Shown: positions 9,858 to 17,060, counted from the first letter of the stretch. The stretch is DNA of 64,000 nt from Helicobacter pylori (GCF_016755635.1 NZ_CP051500.1:1302001-1366000), one strand, 5' to 3'. Program-made: numbers and translations. The notes: generated by a model not told the origin, from the letters alone.

Positions 9858-10141
9858 AAGCTCTCATAACACAAAAGGTAGATGAGTTGAATGATATAAG
9901 AAAAAAACAACTTGCAGAAAAGGAAATCCAGGCCGAAATAGAAGAAGAATCAAGGAAGAAAGAACGAGAATCTTTTAAAAGAGAACGAAAATCTCTTGAA
10001 GAAGAAAAGAAACTCATGGAAAAAGGATTTCAAGTTGAAAGAGAAATTCTAGAAATTTGTTACAACAATGGTTATTTACCACAAAAAAATAAACCTAAAA
10101 TTGAACATGATGACACAATAGACATAGAACCCGAAGATTAA
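9854..10141 (+). CDS. Coiled-coil hypothetical protein
   Basis: This 95-residue protein is extremely rich in Lys/Glu/Arg from residue 8 to 65 (runs such as EIEEESRKKERESFKRER), giving a long predicted coiled coil, and it ends in an acidic tail. There is no signal peptide or membrane segment. The only ribosome-binding context lies inside the preceding ORF, with which it shares ATGA, so expression probably depends on coupling or on a repaired reading frame. It resembles no enzyme family I recognise. It lies just outside the inversion-associated duplication starting at 10186. Confidence 0.5.
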   Translation: MKALITQKVDELNDIRKKQLAEKEIQAEIEEESRKKERESFKRERKSLEEEKKLMEKGFQVEREILEICYNNGYLPQKNKPKIEHDDTIDIEPED

Positions 10142-10185
10142 GAGAACTAAGCAACCAATAGTTCTTTTTAAAAGTATTATAAAGA

Positions 10186-10404
10186 GCTTATGGCTTGGTA
10201 TATCAAAATCAGCCTTTTTATTATCAAAATACCTGCGATTTTAGCCGCTATCAACCACACTACAAGGCTACTTTTATATTGTTGTTAGGCTTATGGCGGT
10301 ATTTTCTGCACTAACGCCATAATAACGCGCATGCAATAAAACCTGATGATGATTGTTAATCTATGATCTTTAATTTTTAACGCAACAAAGCCTAAAAGCC
10401 TTAA
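10186..10404. repeat. Left copy of an inverted ~220-bp duplication (inversion breakpoint)
   Basis: The segment matches the reverse complement of 23694-23913 along its whole length with scattered substitutions and small indels. Its inner end includes sequence corresponding to the trpA stop codon, and its outer end is the 13-mer GCTTATGGCTTGG, which is also present inside thiN (11027-11039). Together with the duplicated 3' half of thiN it brackets the inverted thiN-to-trpA block. Confidence 0.85.
10190..10288 (+). CDS. Possible 32-residue hydrophobic peptide inside the left breakpoint repeat
   Basis: ATG at 10190 opens a frame for MAWYIKISLFIIKIPAILAA plus 12 further residues, ending in TAG at 10286-10288. 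The peptide is strongly hydrophobic with a few basic residues. The ribosome-binding site is weak (AAAGAG, 3 nt spacing). In the inverted copy at 23.8 kb the same frame is broken after five codons by an inserted base, so selection on it is not evident there. It could be chance coding in an AT-rich repeat. Confidence 0.2.
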   Translation: MAWYIKISLFIIKIPAILAAINHTTRLLLYCC

Positions 10405-10777
10405 AGAAGAAATTAATAGCATAACAAACCAAACCAGCACCATAAAGAGGCAAATTGACAACACAAAAAGAGATTTTGTTGCTATTCTTGGGATCTTTGC
10501 TGCTATCTTTATGGCGTTTGATAGTGGGCTTAAAATTAATTTGGCTATTTTTGATAAGAAAGGGCTAGATGGTTTAATTGCCTTATGCTTATTCATGTTC
10601 GCATCGTTTTTCACTCTCATTTTGTTACACTCTCTCTATCGTTTTGTAAAAGATATTGCAAACAGCAATCAAAATTTCAATAAAACTGACTCAAAAGAAT
10701 ATAAGGTCTCCATTGTTTTGCTTATCGTAATTTTTATTGCGGTGGTAGTTGTGGGTGTAAAGACTTATAAGAATTAA
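10367..10777 (+). pseudogene. 5'-truncated remnant of a coiled-coil membrane protein gene
   Basis: A continuous frame runs from just after an in-frame TGA (10364) to the stop at 10775-10777 without any start codon in its first 48 codons. The first ATG is at 10511 and gives only 88 residues. The translation has a helical, polar stretch (EEINSITNQTSTIKRQIDNT) followed by three hydrophobic segments (VAILGIFAAIFMAF, LCLFMFASFFTLILL, VSIVLLIVIFIAVVVV). This looks like the C-terminal part of a coiled-coil/multi-helix membrane protein that lost its 5' end at the inversion breakpoint. The 88-residue product could still be made. Confidence 0.55.
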
Positions 10778-10783
10778 ACCCAC

Positions 10784-11398
10784 TTATGAAAACTTTTGAT
10801 ACACTAACACCACCGATTTAGGTGTAGAGCTAAGGCTAAAAAAATTATCTGTAGCTTCATTGAGCGAGCCAGAAAAGAGCGTTTTTAAACGCAAGTTTTT
10901 TAAGGGGTATTTGAGGTTTTTAGAAGTGAATTGGGCTTTAAGATCTAAGCTAAAAAGCGAGATTTGTTCCCCTTTAAAACTAGGTAAAGTGAAAGGGGTT
11001 TCTAACACCCTAAAAAGACCATAATCGCTTATGGCTTGGATTTTTTGGCAAAATTTAAAATACTCCAACAATAAAAAAGTGTTCGCTAAAGCGTGATCTT
11101 CTCGCTTGCCATTCAACCCTAAAAAAATAAAATCATCACAGCCCCTATTCAAGGCATAAAAAAAGGCTTTGGATAAATCGTTGCTGTTTTGTTCGCTCAC
11201 GCATATAGGGCTATACAAGGCTTTCAAATGCGAATCAATGCTATCTAGATCGCCTATAACAACGCTGGGTTTGAATTGAAGCGCATGCAAGGACTGGACA
11301 GCCCCATCGCATGCGATTAAAAAGGGAGCGTTTTTTAAAATGTCTAAGCATTTTTGGGATTTAGGAAACTCCCCATTCGCTAAAATCACTGCTTGCAT
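10784..11398 (-). CDS. thiN: Thiamin pyrophosphokinase
   Basis: The enzyme transfers pyrophosphate from ATP to thiamin, giving TPP. The 204-residue length is typical. Catalytic-domain motifs are visible: CDGA (30-33), VIGDLDSID (47-55) with the metal-binding aspartates, SNDLSKA (72-78), and GLNGKREDHALANT (94-107). The C-terminal half is the thiamin-binding beta domain. The start overlaps pnuC by 13 bp, so both are controlled by the TPP riboswitch upstream of pnuC. Its 3' half (residues 121-204) exists a second time at 23901-24156. It was annotated as HP1291 in strain 26695, by recall. Confidence 0.88.
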   Translation of the reverse strand: MQAVILANGEFPKSQKCLDILKNAPFLIACDGAVQSLHALQFKPSVVIGDLDSIDSHLKALYSPICVSEQNSNDLSKAFFYALNRGCDDFIFLGLNGKREDHALANTFLLLEYFKFCQKIQAISDYGLFRVLETPFTLPSFKGEQISLFSLDLKAQFTSKNLKYPLKNLRLKTLFSGSLNEATDNFFSLSSTPKSVVLVYQKFS

Positions 11399-12048
11399 GA
11401 CTTATTCCAGCGGTTAAAATAATACATGCCAATAAAAAGGTATAGAATCGTTGTGAAGAGTTGCACCAAGCTCTCTGTAGAAATTTGGAAAATACAAAAC
11501 CACACGATAATGGACACGATATTCCCCAAAGTCATTAAAACATAACTCTCCATATAGCGCAAAACCTGTAAAATAAAAGCAATAATAAAAATGACAAAAT
11601 TAAAACTCTCTGCCCATAAAAAATTCGTTTTAATCTCTTTAAAAAACAAAGCGCTCGCATAAGTTAAAACCCCTATGCCTAAAACGAGTATAAAACGCCA
11701 ATTTTTGGGAAGTTTTTGAGCCTTGATAACGCCCTCATGCTGCTCTGTCTTTTTCCATGCGAACAGCCCATAAATCGTTACTGGCATATACAAAAAAAGG
11801 CATAAAATCACATCAGCGTTTAATTTCCACTGATAAGCGACATAAGCGTAACTCAAATTATAAACAAAACCAAATATAAAGCAAATCGTTTGCCTTTCTC
11901 CGGCAAAAAACGCATACAAAATCCCACTAAGCCCTGCTAGTAGGTTAATAAACGAGCCTTTGACAAGGATATTAGTGATGGTTAAAAACACGCAAGAAAG
12001 AATGAGTGTGGCGTAAAATCGTCTGGATAGTTGGGTGGTTATTAACAT
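11386..12048 (-). CDS. pnuC: PnuC-family transporter, probably thiamin-specific (PnuT)
   Basis: This 220-residue integral membrane protein has about seven hydrophobic helices and belongs to the PnuC vitamin-transporter family (facilitators of the SemiSWEET-like fold). Family members are usually labelled nicotinamide riboside transporters. Here a TPP riboswitch directly precedes the start and thiamin pyrophosphokinase follows with a 13-bp overlap, so thiamin is the likely substrate: ThiN traps the imported vitamin by pyrophosphorylation. The function is inferred from regulation and neighbourhood. The fold family is supported by the hydrophobicity pattern and the Trp/Tyr-rich helices. Confidence 0.85.
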   Translation of the reverse strand: MLITTQLSRRFYATLILSCVFLTITNILVKGSFINLLAGLSGILYAFFAGERQTICFIFGFVYNLSYAYVAYQWKLNADVILCLFLYMPVTIYGLFAWKKTEQHEGVIKAQKLPKNWRFILVLGIGVLTYASALFFKEIKTNFLWAESFNFVIFIIAFILQVLRYMESYVLMTLGNIVSIIVWFCIFQISTESLVQLFTTILYLFIGMYYFNRWNKSCKQ

Positions 12049-12145
12049 GCTATTTCCTTACGCAAGAATTACCTTGACAAGTTCTATGGGTTTGATCTCA
12101 GCCTTTTAAAAACTTGAGCGTTTTTAAAAAGCACCCCTTAAATGC
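12049..12145 (-). promoter_or_regulatory. TPP riboswitch (THI element) controlling pnuC-thiN
   Basis: Read on the minus strand, the leader shows the conserved THI-box blocks in order: AAGGGGTGC, GGCTGAGATC, AACCC, GAACTTGTCAAGGTAAT and CTTGCGTAAGGAA. The closing P1 helix can form between GCATTT at the 5' end and AAATAGC immediately before the ATG, with a bulged A. The AAGGA inside the last block is the ribosome-binding site of pnuC, so TPP binding should block translation initiation. This explains thiamin-responsive control of the two-gene operon. Confidence 0.88.
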
Positions 12146-12150
12146 TCCTT

Positions 12151-12159
12151 ATTGTAACA
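12151..12159 (-). promoter_or_regulatory. Extended -10 promoter of the pnuC-thiN operon
   Basis: On the minus strand TGTTACAAT matches the extended -10 consensus TGnTATAAT and lies 5-6 nt before the 5' end of the TPP aptamer. Transcription would therefore begin almost exactly at the riboswitch. Confidence 0.6.
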
Positions 12160-12235
12160 CAAATCAGTGAGAACGCGCTTTAAAGTTTCTTTAATTTTTT
12201 TACTCCCCCCTCCATTTAATGCTATTTGGGTTAAA

Positions 12236-12721
12236 TCACCACCCCCATTTAGCGCAAAGCCTAGAACAAATCCCAAAACACACAAGAAAGCCAAGCATAA
12301 CCAAACCCTCTATAAGGAAGTTGCTAGGATGCCCGCAATACGCCGAGATCTCATGGATAGCGGCAATAAAGGGCATCGTTAAAAGCATCACATAAAAATC
12401 CCTTAGTCTTGATCCTAACACAGCGTTATAAAACGCGCCAAAAAACCTAGCCTTAAAAATGGCTTTGAGAAACCTAGGGTATCTTACTTGGAAAGATTTA
12501 TAACAATCCCTACCTCGTGGGTCAAATAAAAGGTTAGACAACAAAGCCGCTATTAGACCCACTAGCCACATATAATAGCTATTTTTAGGGTCAAAAATCG
12601 AATCGCTAGCTGAACCATCTATGTCATAAAAAATCCTAGCGTTTATGGAGATACATATCGTATAGACTAGAGCCACTGCCCATTGATATTCCCAATCGCT
12701 CAAACGATTTTTGACATTCAT
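12236..12721 (-). CDS. Hypothetical integral membrane protein
   Basis: The 161-residue product starts at the ATG at 12721, chosen because AAGGAGAG lies 6 nt upstream; an in-frame upstream start lacks one. Hydrophobic segments are AVALVYTICISI (~15-26), MWLVGLIAALLSNLLF (~50-65), a weaker one around FYVMLLTMPFIAAI, and a C-terminal one (LIEGLVMLGFLVCFGI). A basic, aromatic middle part (CYKSFQVRYPRFLKAIFKAR) lies between them. It is 23 bp downstream of the glycine-zipper gene and is probably cotranscribed. I recognise no family. It corresponds in position to HP1289. Confidence 0.75.
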   Translation of the reverse strand: MNVKNRLSDWEYQWAVALVYTICISINARIFYDIDGSASDSIFDPKNSYYMWLVGLIAALLSNLLFDPRGRDCYKSFQVRYPRFLKAIFKARFFGAFYNAVLGSRLRDFYVMLLTMPFIAAIHEISAYCGHPSNFLIEGLVMLGFLVCFGICSRLCAKWGW

Positions 12722-12744
12722 GCTCTCTCCTTTCTTACCCAAAG

Positions 12745-13083
12745 CTACCTGTCATACACGAAATGACGATCATAGGTGGGTTCTCTTGGGGCCTGTGGCT
12801 CTCTATCAACGCCACGGATAAAATCTTCTACCCTATCGCCTATTTCTCTGCCAAACTCTCTCCCCACAGAACCACCAACTAATCTGCCAGCCCAACCAAC
12901 CGCAGGACCACCAACAGCTCCCCCCACTGCACCACCAACACCACCCCCAATTGCACCACCAACAGCTCCCCCCCAAAATCTGCCTAATTCACCCCTTGCC
13001 TCTATTTTAGGACCAGCTATAGCCACATTAGCCATTGCACCGCATAAAACCACTACACAACTAAATGTTTTTAATCCACTCAT
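12745..13083 (-). CDS. Exported glycine-zipper protein, unknown function
   Basis: The 112-residue product begins MSGLKTFSCVVVLCGAMANV, a clear signal peptide ending near Ala-Ile-Ala-Gly. Start 13083 is chosen because AAAGGA precedes it; longer in-frame starts lack a site. The mature part contains repeated GxxxG/GG motifs (GGAIGGGVGGAVGGAVGGPA), the hallmark of glycine-zipper membrane-inserting proteins, then a charged tail (REFGREIGDRVEDFIRGVDR). A C7 run at 12968-12974 lies in the glycine codons and might slip. The role is unknown; it may associate with or insert into membranes. Confidence 0.7.
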   Translation of the reverse strand: MSGLKTFSCVVVLCGAMANVAIAGPKIEARGELGRFWGGAVGGAIGGGVGGAVGGAVGGPAVGWAGRLVGGSVGREFGREIGDRVEDFIRGVDREPQAPREPTYDRHFVYDR

Positions 13084-13454
13084 AACAAATCCTTTCATAA
13101 ATTGAGATTCAAAGCATGTTTGGCACACCTTGATAAGAATATTTATACCACAACCCTATTAAAAGCATTGTTACAGATCAGCAAAAGATCACAAAAAAGA
13201 TAAGTAGATGTTTTGTTTATTCACAAACTACAATATTAAGGTAAATAATTGGTTTTATGGTTTTAGTATTTTTTAAGCGTTTTAGAGCGTTAAGTTTCAA
13301 GCATTAAAGCCTTTAATTGCGTTTTTACACCAACCGCTTAAAAATTGAACGCCTGTTTTGAATATATTAGACGCTTTTTTATTTTTATGCTAAACTATTT
13401 GAAGTTTTGGCCGATATGACTTCATACAGAGATTAAACCAATCATAAATAGTAG

Positions 13455-13592
13455 GGTTAATTCCATCTCGCTCTGTAATAGGTTTGAAACCATGCATCTA
13501 AGATTGACTCCTATCTTGTAAGTGCCATACTGCAAGTTCCCATAATAAAAACTTCTAAAAATAAAAACCTACAGAGCGAGATGGAATTAACC
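13455..13592. repeat. Perfect 23-bp inverted repeat with 92-nt loop
   Basis: The 23 bases at 13455-13477 (GGTTAATTCCATCTCGCTCT followed by GTA) are exactly reverse-complemented at 13570-13592. After a 2-nt bulge the stem can extend a further 6 bp (AGGTTT/AAACCT), giving about 29 bp. The loop contains no good ORF. On either strand the transcript would form a very stable long hairpin, so a structured RNA, an antisense/long-range-paired mRNA or a remnant of a small mobile element are all possible. It lies about 200 bp upstream of tenA and does not match a THI box. Confidence 0.8.
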
Positions 13593-13772
13593 TTTTTATG
13601 GTTATAAATGATAGCCAGTCTTAAACAACATAAAGGCAATACAAGCCTTGCAATACCATTAATCGCTATTCAAAATCACAGATATTTTAATACAGCGTTC
13701 AACTTTTGAAAGCAAGATCCTACCCACCAACCTTTTTAAAAACAAATTTTTATACCATATCGCAAGCTTTCG

Positions 13773-13781
13773 TGCTAGAAT
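13773..13781 (+). promoter_or_regulatory. Extended -10 promoter of tenA
   Basis: TGCTAGAAT fits the TGnTATAAT extended -10. The start site would be near 13788, which makes the ATG at 13789 effectively leaderless and supports translation from 13810, where AGGAG is 7 nt upstream. Confidence 0.6.
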
Positions 13782-13809
13782 GCGTTGAATGGATTTTAGG
13801 AGTGTAAAA

Positions 13810-14463
13810 ATGCAAGTTTCACAATATCTGTATCAAAACGCGCAATCTATTTGGGGGGATTGCATTTCCCATCCGTTTGTTCAAGGCATAGGGCATGGGA
13901 CTTTAGAAAGAGATAAATTTCGTTTTTATATCATTCAGGATTATTTGTTTCTTTTAGAATACGCTAAGGTGTTTGCTTTAGGCGTGGTTAAAGCTTATGA
14001 TGAAGCGGTAATGAGAGAGTTTTCTAACGCTATACAAGATATTTTGAATAACGAGATGAGTATCCATAACCATTACATTAGAGAACTTCAAATCACTCAA
14101 ATAGAATTGCAAAACGCGCGCCCCACTCTCGCTAATAAATCCTATACAAGCTACATGCTCGCTGAAGGGATTAAGGGCTCTATTAAAGAAGTTACGGCGG
14201 CTGTTTTGGCTTGCGGCTGGAGCTATTTAGTGATCGCGCAAAATTTAAGCCAAATCCCAAACGCTTTAGAACATGCCTTTTATGGGCATTGGATTAAGGG
14301 CTATAGTTCCAAAGAATTTCAAGCGTGTGTGTCGTGGAATATTAATTTGCTTGATTCCCTCACTCACGCTTCTTCAAAACAAGAAATTGAGAAGTTAAAG
14401 GACATTTTTATCACTACAAGTAAATATGAATACATGTTTTGGGATATGGCGTATCAAAGTTAA
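13810..14463 (+). CDS. tenA: Thiaminase II / aminopyrimidine hydrolase TenA
   Basis: TenA hydrolyses base-degraded thiamin (aminomethyl-HMP) to recycle HMP pyrimidine. With the start at 13810 (TTTTAGGAG Shine-Dalgarno) it has 217 residues. The nucleophile Cys135 (AVLACGWSYL) falls at the same number as in B. subtilis TenA. Aromatic/acidic pocket residues (QDYLFLLEYAKVFALG near 43-58) and the C-terminal YEYMFWDMAY with its catalytic Glu are present. It is all-helical. It lies near pnuC-thiN, but no riboswitch is visible in front of it. Confidence 0.92.
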   Translation: MQVSQYLYQNAQSIWGDCISHPFVQGIGHGTLERDKFRFYIIQDYLFLLEYAKVFALGVVKAYDEAVMREFSNAIQDILNNEMSIHNHYIRELQITQIELQNARPTLANKSYTSYMLAEGIKGSIKEVTAAVLACGWSYLVIAQNLSQIPNALEHAFYGHWIKGYSSKEFQACVSWNINLLDSLTHASSKQEIEKLKDIFITTSKYEYMFWDMAYQS

Positions 14464-14492
14464 AGTAAAAGTTTTTGTCCTGTTAGAAAAAC

Positions 14493-14520
14493 GCAAGAGA
14501 AGAAAATATCTATCTCTTGC
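14493..14520 (-). terminator. Intrinsic terminator of the yceI-like gene
   Basis: An 8-bp stem GCAAGAGA/TCTCTTGC lies between the convergent tenA and yceI genes. On the minus strand it is followed by GTTTTTC, a T-run suitable for yceI termination. In the plus direction (tenA) it is followed only by AAAACG, so it works mainly for the minus strand. Confidence 0.65.
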
Positions 14521-14527
14521 AAAACGA

Positions 14528-15076
14528 TTATTGAGCGTAAGCTTCTAGTTTGAGCTCAATCTTTACCTCATCTCCAACGACAGCATCATTGAATGTTTTA
14601 CCGATACCAAAATCCTTGCGGTTGATTTTGCCTTCAGCTTGTAACACCATGAATTCTTTTTTATTCATGGGGTTTTGTAAGGGGGCTTGGATTTTGGCTT
14701 CCAATACGACAGGCTTGGTTACGCCACGAAGAGTCAAATCCCCATAGATTTTACCATCTTCGTATTTGGTCATTTTAAAGCTCCCTTTGGGGTATTTTAC
14801 CACATCAAAAAAGTCCGCTGTTTTCAAGTGGTTATCTCTTTTTCTATCCCTAGTATTGATGCTTTTCACATCAATATTGCCTTCAAAAACGCTGAGCATT
14901 TTAGTGTTGGGCTCTAGATCAATTTTGCCATCAAAATTATCAAACGCGCCTCTTGTTTCATTGAATTTGAAGTGCTTAACCTCAAACCACACGCTAGAGT
15001 TTGCCTTATCAATCGTATAAGGTTTTGCAAACGCCAGACTAACGCCCAAAAGGGTGAACATTAACGCTTTTTTCAT
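14528..15076 (-). CDS. Secreted YceI-like lipid-binding protein
   Basis: The 182-residue product begins MKKALMFTLLGVSLAFAKPY, a signal peptide cleaved after AFA. The mature part is a YceI domain (lipocalin-like beta barrel that binds isoprenoid or amide lipids): IDKANSSVWFEVKHFKFNETRG at its start, the central RDRKRDNHLKTADFFDV loop, and YGDLTLRGVTKPV. A GAGGAAAC Shine-Dalgarno precedes the start. A -10 box (TATAGT, 15111-15116 minus) lies in the divergent region shared with the phosphatase gene. It corresponds in position to HP1286, from memory described as acid- or stress-responsive. The ligand is not deducible here. Confidence 0.88.
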   Translation of the reverse strand: MKKALMFTLLGVSLAFAKPYTIDKANSSVWFEVKHFKFNETRGAFDNFDGKIDLEPNTKMLSVFEGNIDVKSINTRDRKRDNHLKTADFFDVVKYPKGSFKMTKYEDGKIYGDLTLRGVTKPVVLEAKIQAPLQNPMNKKEFMVLQAEGKINRKDFGIGKTFNDAVVGDEVKIELKLEAYAQ

Positions 15077-15163
15077 TGTTTCCTCGCTTCATTTTGAATT
15101 AAAAACGCTAACTATACAACAAATTGGTTAATGGTAAAATACTCCTAATCATCTGTTTTAAGG

Positions 15164-15169
15164 TATAAT
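15164..15169 (+). promoter_or_regulatory. -10 promoter of the acid phosphatase gene
   Basis: TATAAT lies 30 bp before the ATG at 15200, with a GG upstream instead of the extended TG. It sits back-to-back with the yceI -10 (TATAGT, 15111-15116 on the minus strand). Confidence 0.6.
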
Positions 15170-15199
15170 ACAAAAAATCCCCATTAGATAGGTGTTGTT

Positions 15200-15937
15200 A
15201 TGATAAAAAAGACCCTTGCATCAGTTTTATTAGGATTGAGTTTGATGAGTGTTTTAAATGCTAAAGAATGCGTTTCGCCCCTAACAAGAAGCGTTAAGTA
15301 TCATCAGCAAAGCGCTGAAATTAGAGCCTTGCAATTGCAAAGTTACAAAATGGCGAAAATGGCGCTAGACAATAACCTCAAGCTCGTTAAAGACAAAAAG
15401 CCAGCCGTCATCTTGGATTTAGATGAAACCGTTTTAAACACTTTTGATTATGCGGGCTATTTGACCAAACATTGCATCAAATACACCCCAGAAACTTGGG
15501 ATAAATTTGAAAAAGAAGGCTCTCTTACGCTCGTTCCTGGAGCGCTAGACTTTTTAGAATACGCTAATTCTAAGGGCGTTAAGATTTTTTACATTTCTAA
15601 CCGCACGCAAAAAAATAAGGCATTCACCTTAAAAACGCTCAAAAGTTTTAAACTCCCCCAAGTGAGTGAAGAATCCGTTCTATTAAAAGAAAAAGGCAAG
15701 CCTAAAGCCGTTAGGCGAGAATTAGTCGCTAAGGATTATGAGATTGTTTTACAAGTGGGCGACACTTTGCATGATTTTGACGCCATTTTTGCTAAAGACG
15801 CTAAAAACAGCCAAGAACAACGAGCTAAAGTCTTGCAAAACGCTCAAAAATTCGGCACTGAGTGGATCATTTTACCCAACTCTCTCTATGGCACATGGGA
15901 AGATGAGCCTATAAAAGCATGGCAGAATAAAAAATAA
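15200..15937 (+). CDS. hppA: Class C (DDDD) acid phosphatase
   Basis: This 245-residue non-specific acid phosphatase belongs to the HAD superfamily and is related to Haemophilus lipoprotein e(P4). The signal peptide is MIKKTLASVLLGLSLMSVLN-A. A cysteine occurs at residue 24, but the preceding residues are not a good lipobox. The catalytic motif ILDLDETVLNT holds the nucleophile Asp73 and acid/base Asp75. The second pair is in VGDTLHDFDAIF, and the Thr/Ser and Lys motifs (YISNRTQKNK, RRELVAK) are in place. It is probably periplasmic or outer-membrane-associated and likely dephosphorylates nucleotides to aid nucleoside uptake. It corresponds in position to HP1285. Confidence 0.88.
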   Translation: MIKKTLASVLLGLSLMSVLNAKECVSPLTRSVKYHQQSAEIRALQLQSYKMAKMALDNNLKLVKDKKPAVILDLDETVLNTFDYAGYLTKHCIKYTPETWDKFEKEGSLTLVPGALDFLEYANSKGVKIFYISNRTQKNKAFTLKTLKSFKLPQVSEESVLLKEKGKPKAVRRELVAKDYEIVLQVGDTLHDFDAIFAKDAKNSQEQRAKVLQNAQKFGTEWIILPNSLYGTWEDEPIKAWQNKK

Positions 15938-16004
15938 AATTTATCCATCGCATAAGAGCGATTTTTGCTAGCATGACAAAAAATTTGATCTCTTAGGCGG
16001 AGTT

Positions 16005-17060
16005 ATGGATTTTGTAGGGTTTGAAGATTTAAAATGCAAAGATAAAGAAAACTCTCAAAAAGTTTTTGTGATCCGTAACGACAAGTTAGGCGATTTTATT
16101 TTAGCCATACCCGCTTTAATCGCTCTAAAGCAAGCTTTTTTAGAAAAAGGCAAGGAAGTGTATTTGGGCGTGGTTGTGCCTAGCTATACCACCCCAATCG
16201 CTTTAGAATTCCCTTTCATTGATGAAGTCATCATAGAAGACAACCATTTAGCTACCACCCTCAAAAGCAAATCCATTGACGCTCTTATCTTTTTATTTTC
16301 TAATTTTAAAAACGCCAGACTCGCTTTTAGTTTGAGAAAATTTATTCCTTATATCCTAGCCCCAAAGACTAAAATCTATTCTTGGCTGTATCAAAAGAGC
16401 GTGCGCCAAAGCCGATCGCTATGCCTAAAAACCGAATACGAATACAATTTGGATCTCATCCATGTGTTTTGTAAAGATCACAACCTCCCTAACGCTTCAA
16501 TTAAAAAAATCGCATGGAAGCTTAAAGACAAATCCAAAGAGCGATCCATCATCGCTTCAAAACTCAACGCTGATGTTGATCTATTGTGGATCGGCGTGCA
16601 TATGCATAGCGGAGGCAGTTCGCCCGTATTGCCTGCTTCGCATTTCATTGAGCTGATTGATTTTTTATACAAGAATTTGAGTTGTGAGATCATTCTTGTT
16701 TGCGGGCCAGGCGAGAGAAAAGCCACAGAAGAACTCCTTAAAAAAGTCCCTTTCGCTCACCTCTATGATACGAGCCATAGTTTAGTGGATTTAGCCAAAT
16801 TGTGCGCGAATTTGTCCGTCTATATCGGGAACGCTTCAGGCCCTTTGCATGTGAACGCTTTATTTGACAACCAATCTATCGGGTTTTATCCTAACGAACT
16901 CAGCGCTTCTATTGCCAGATGGCGGCCTTTTAATGAGCGTTTTTTAGGCATCACCCCGCCTAATGGCTCAAACGATATGGGTTTGATTGACATCAAAAAA
17001 GAAAGCGAGAATATTATTGAATTTATCGCACCCAATCTTTCTTGCACACAAGAAAGATAA
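16005..17060 (+). CDS. GT9-family heptosyltransferase-like glycosyltransferase
   Basis: This 351-residue member of the ADP-heptose:LPS heptosyltransferase family (GT-B fold) probably adds heptose to lipopolysaccharide core or O-antigen. The N-terminal motif VIRNDKLGDFILAIPALIAL matches the family acceptor-domain signature (R-x-D-x-L/I-GD). The C-terminal nucleotide-sugar domain begins at WIGVHMHSGGSSPVLPA and includes GPGERKA and the GNASGPLHV motif near residue 270. The start has a TAGGCGGAG Shine-Dalgarno. It corresponds in position to HP1284; which heptose it adds cannot be read from sequence. Confidence 0.82.
   Translation: MDFVGFEDLKCKDKENSQKVFVIRNDKLGDFILAIPALIALKQAFLEKGKEVYLGVVVPSYTTPIALEFPFIDEVIIEDNHLATTLKSKSIDALIFLFSNFKNARLAFSLRKFIPYILAPKTKIYSWLYQKSVRQSRSLCLKTEYEYNLDLIHVFCKDHNLPNASIKKIAWKLKDKSKERSIIASKLNADVDLLWIGVHMHSGGSSPVLPASHFIELIDFLYKNLSCEIILVCGPGERKATEELLKKVPFAHLYDTSHSLVDLAKLCANLSVYIGNASGPLHVNALFDNQSIGFYPNELSASIARWRPFNERFLGITPPNGSNDMGLIDIKKESENIIEFIAPNLSCTQER

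Larger units (their letters stand above)
13084..13809. other. 726-bp intergenic region with a long inverted repeat
   Basis: No convincing gene is present. The main structure is the 23-bp perfect inverted repeat at 13455-13592, described separately. The tenA promoter is at 13773-13781. The remainder is AT-rich with short fragments such as GCGTTTTAGAGCGTTAAG but no open frame with a ribosome-binding site. It separates the divergent glycine-zipper gene and tenA. Confidence 0.6.

Noticed and set aside
10190..10288. Member of the known AapA type I toxin family
   Set aside because: The slight resemblance (a Tyr-x-Lys-Ile-Ser core) is too short, no antisense promoter was recognised, and the second copy is frame-broken. 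It is kept only as a low-confidence ORF.
12776..13105. Pro/Thr-rich plus-strand ORF
   Set aside because: It is the complement of the glycine-zipper gene; the Pro repeats mirror Gly codons, and there is no ribosome-binding site.
13084..13809. A TPP riboswitch in front of tenA
   Set aside because: The conserved THI-box blocks are absent there; the inverted repeat has unrelated sequence. The riboswitch lies before pnuC instead.
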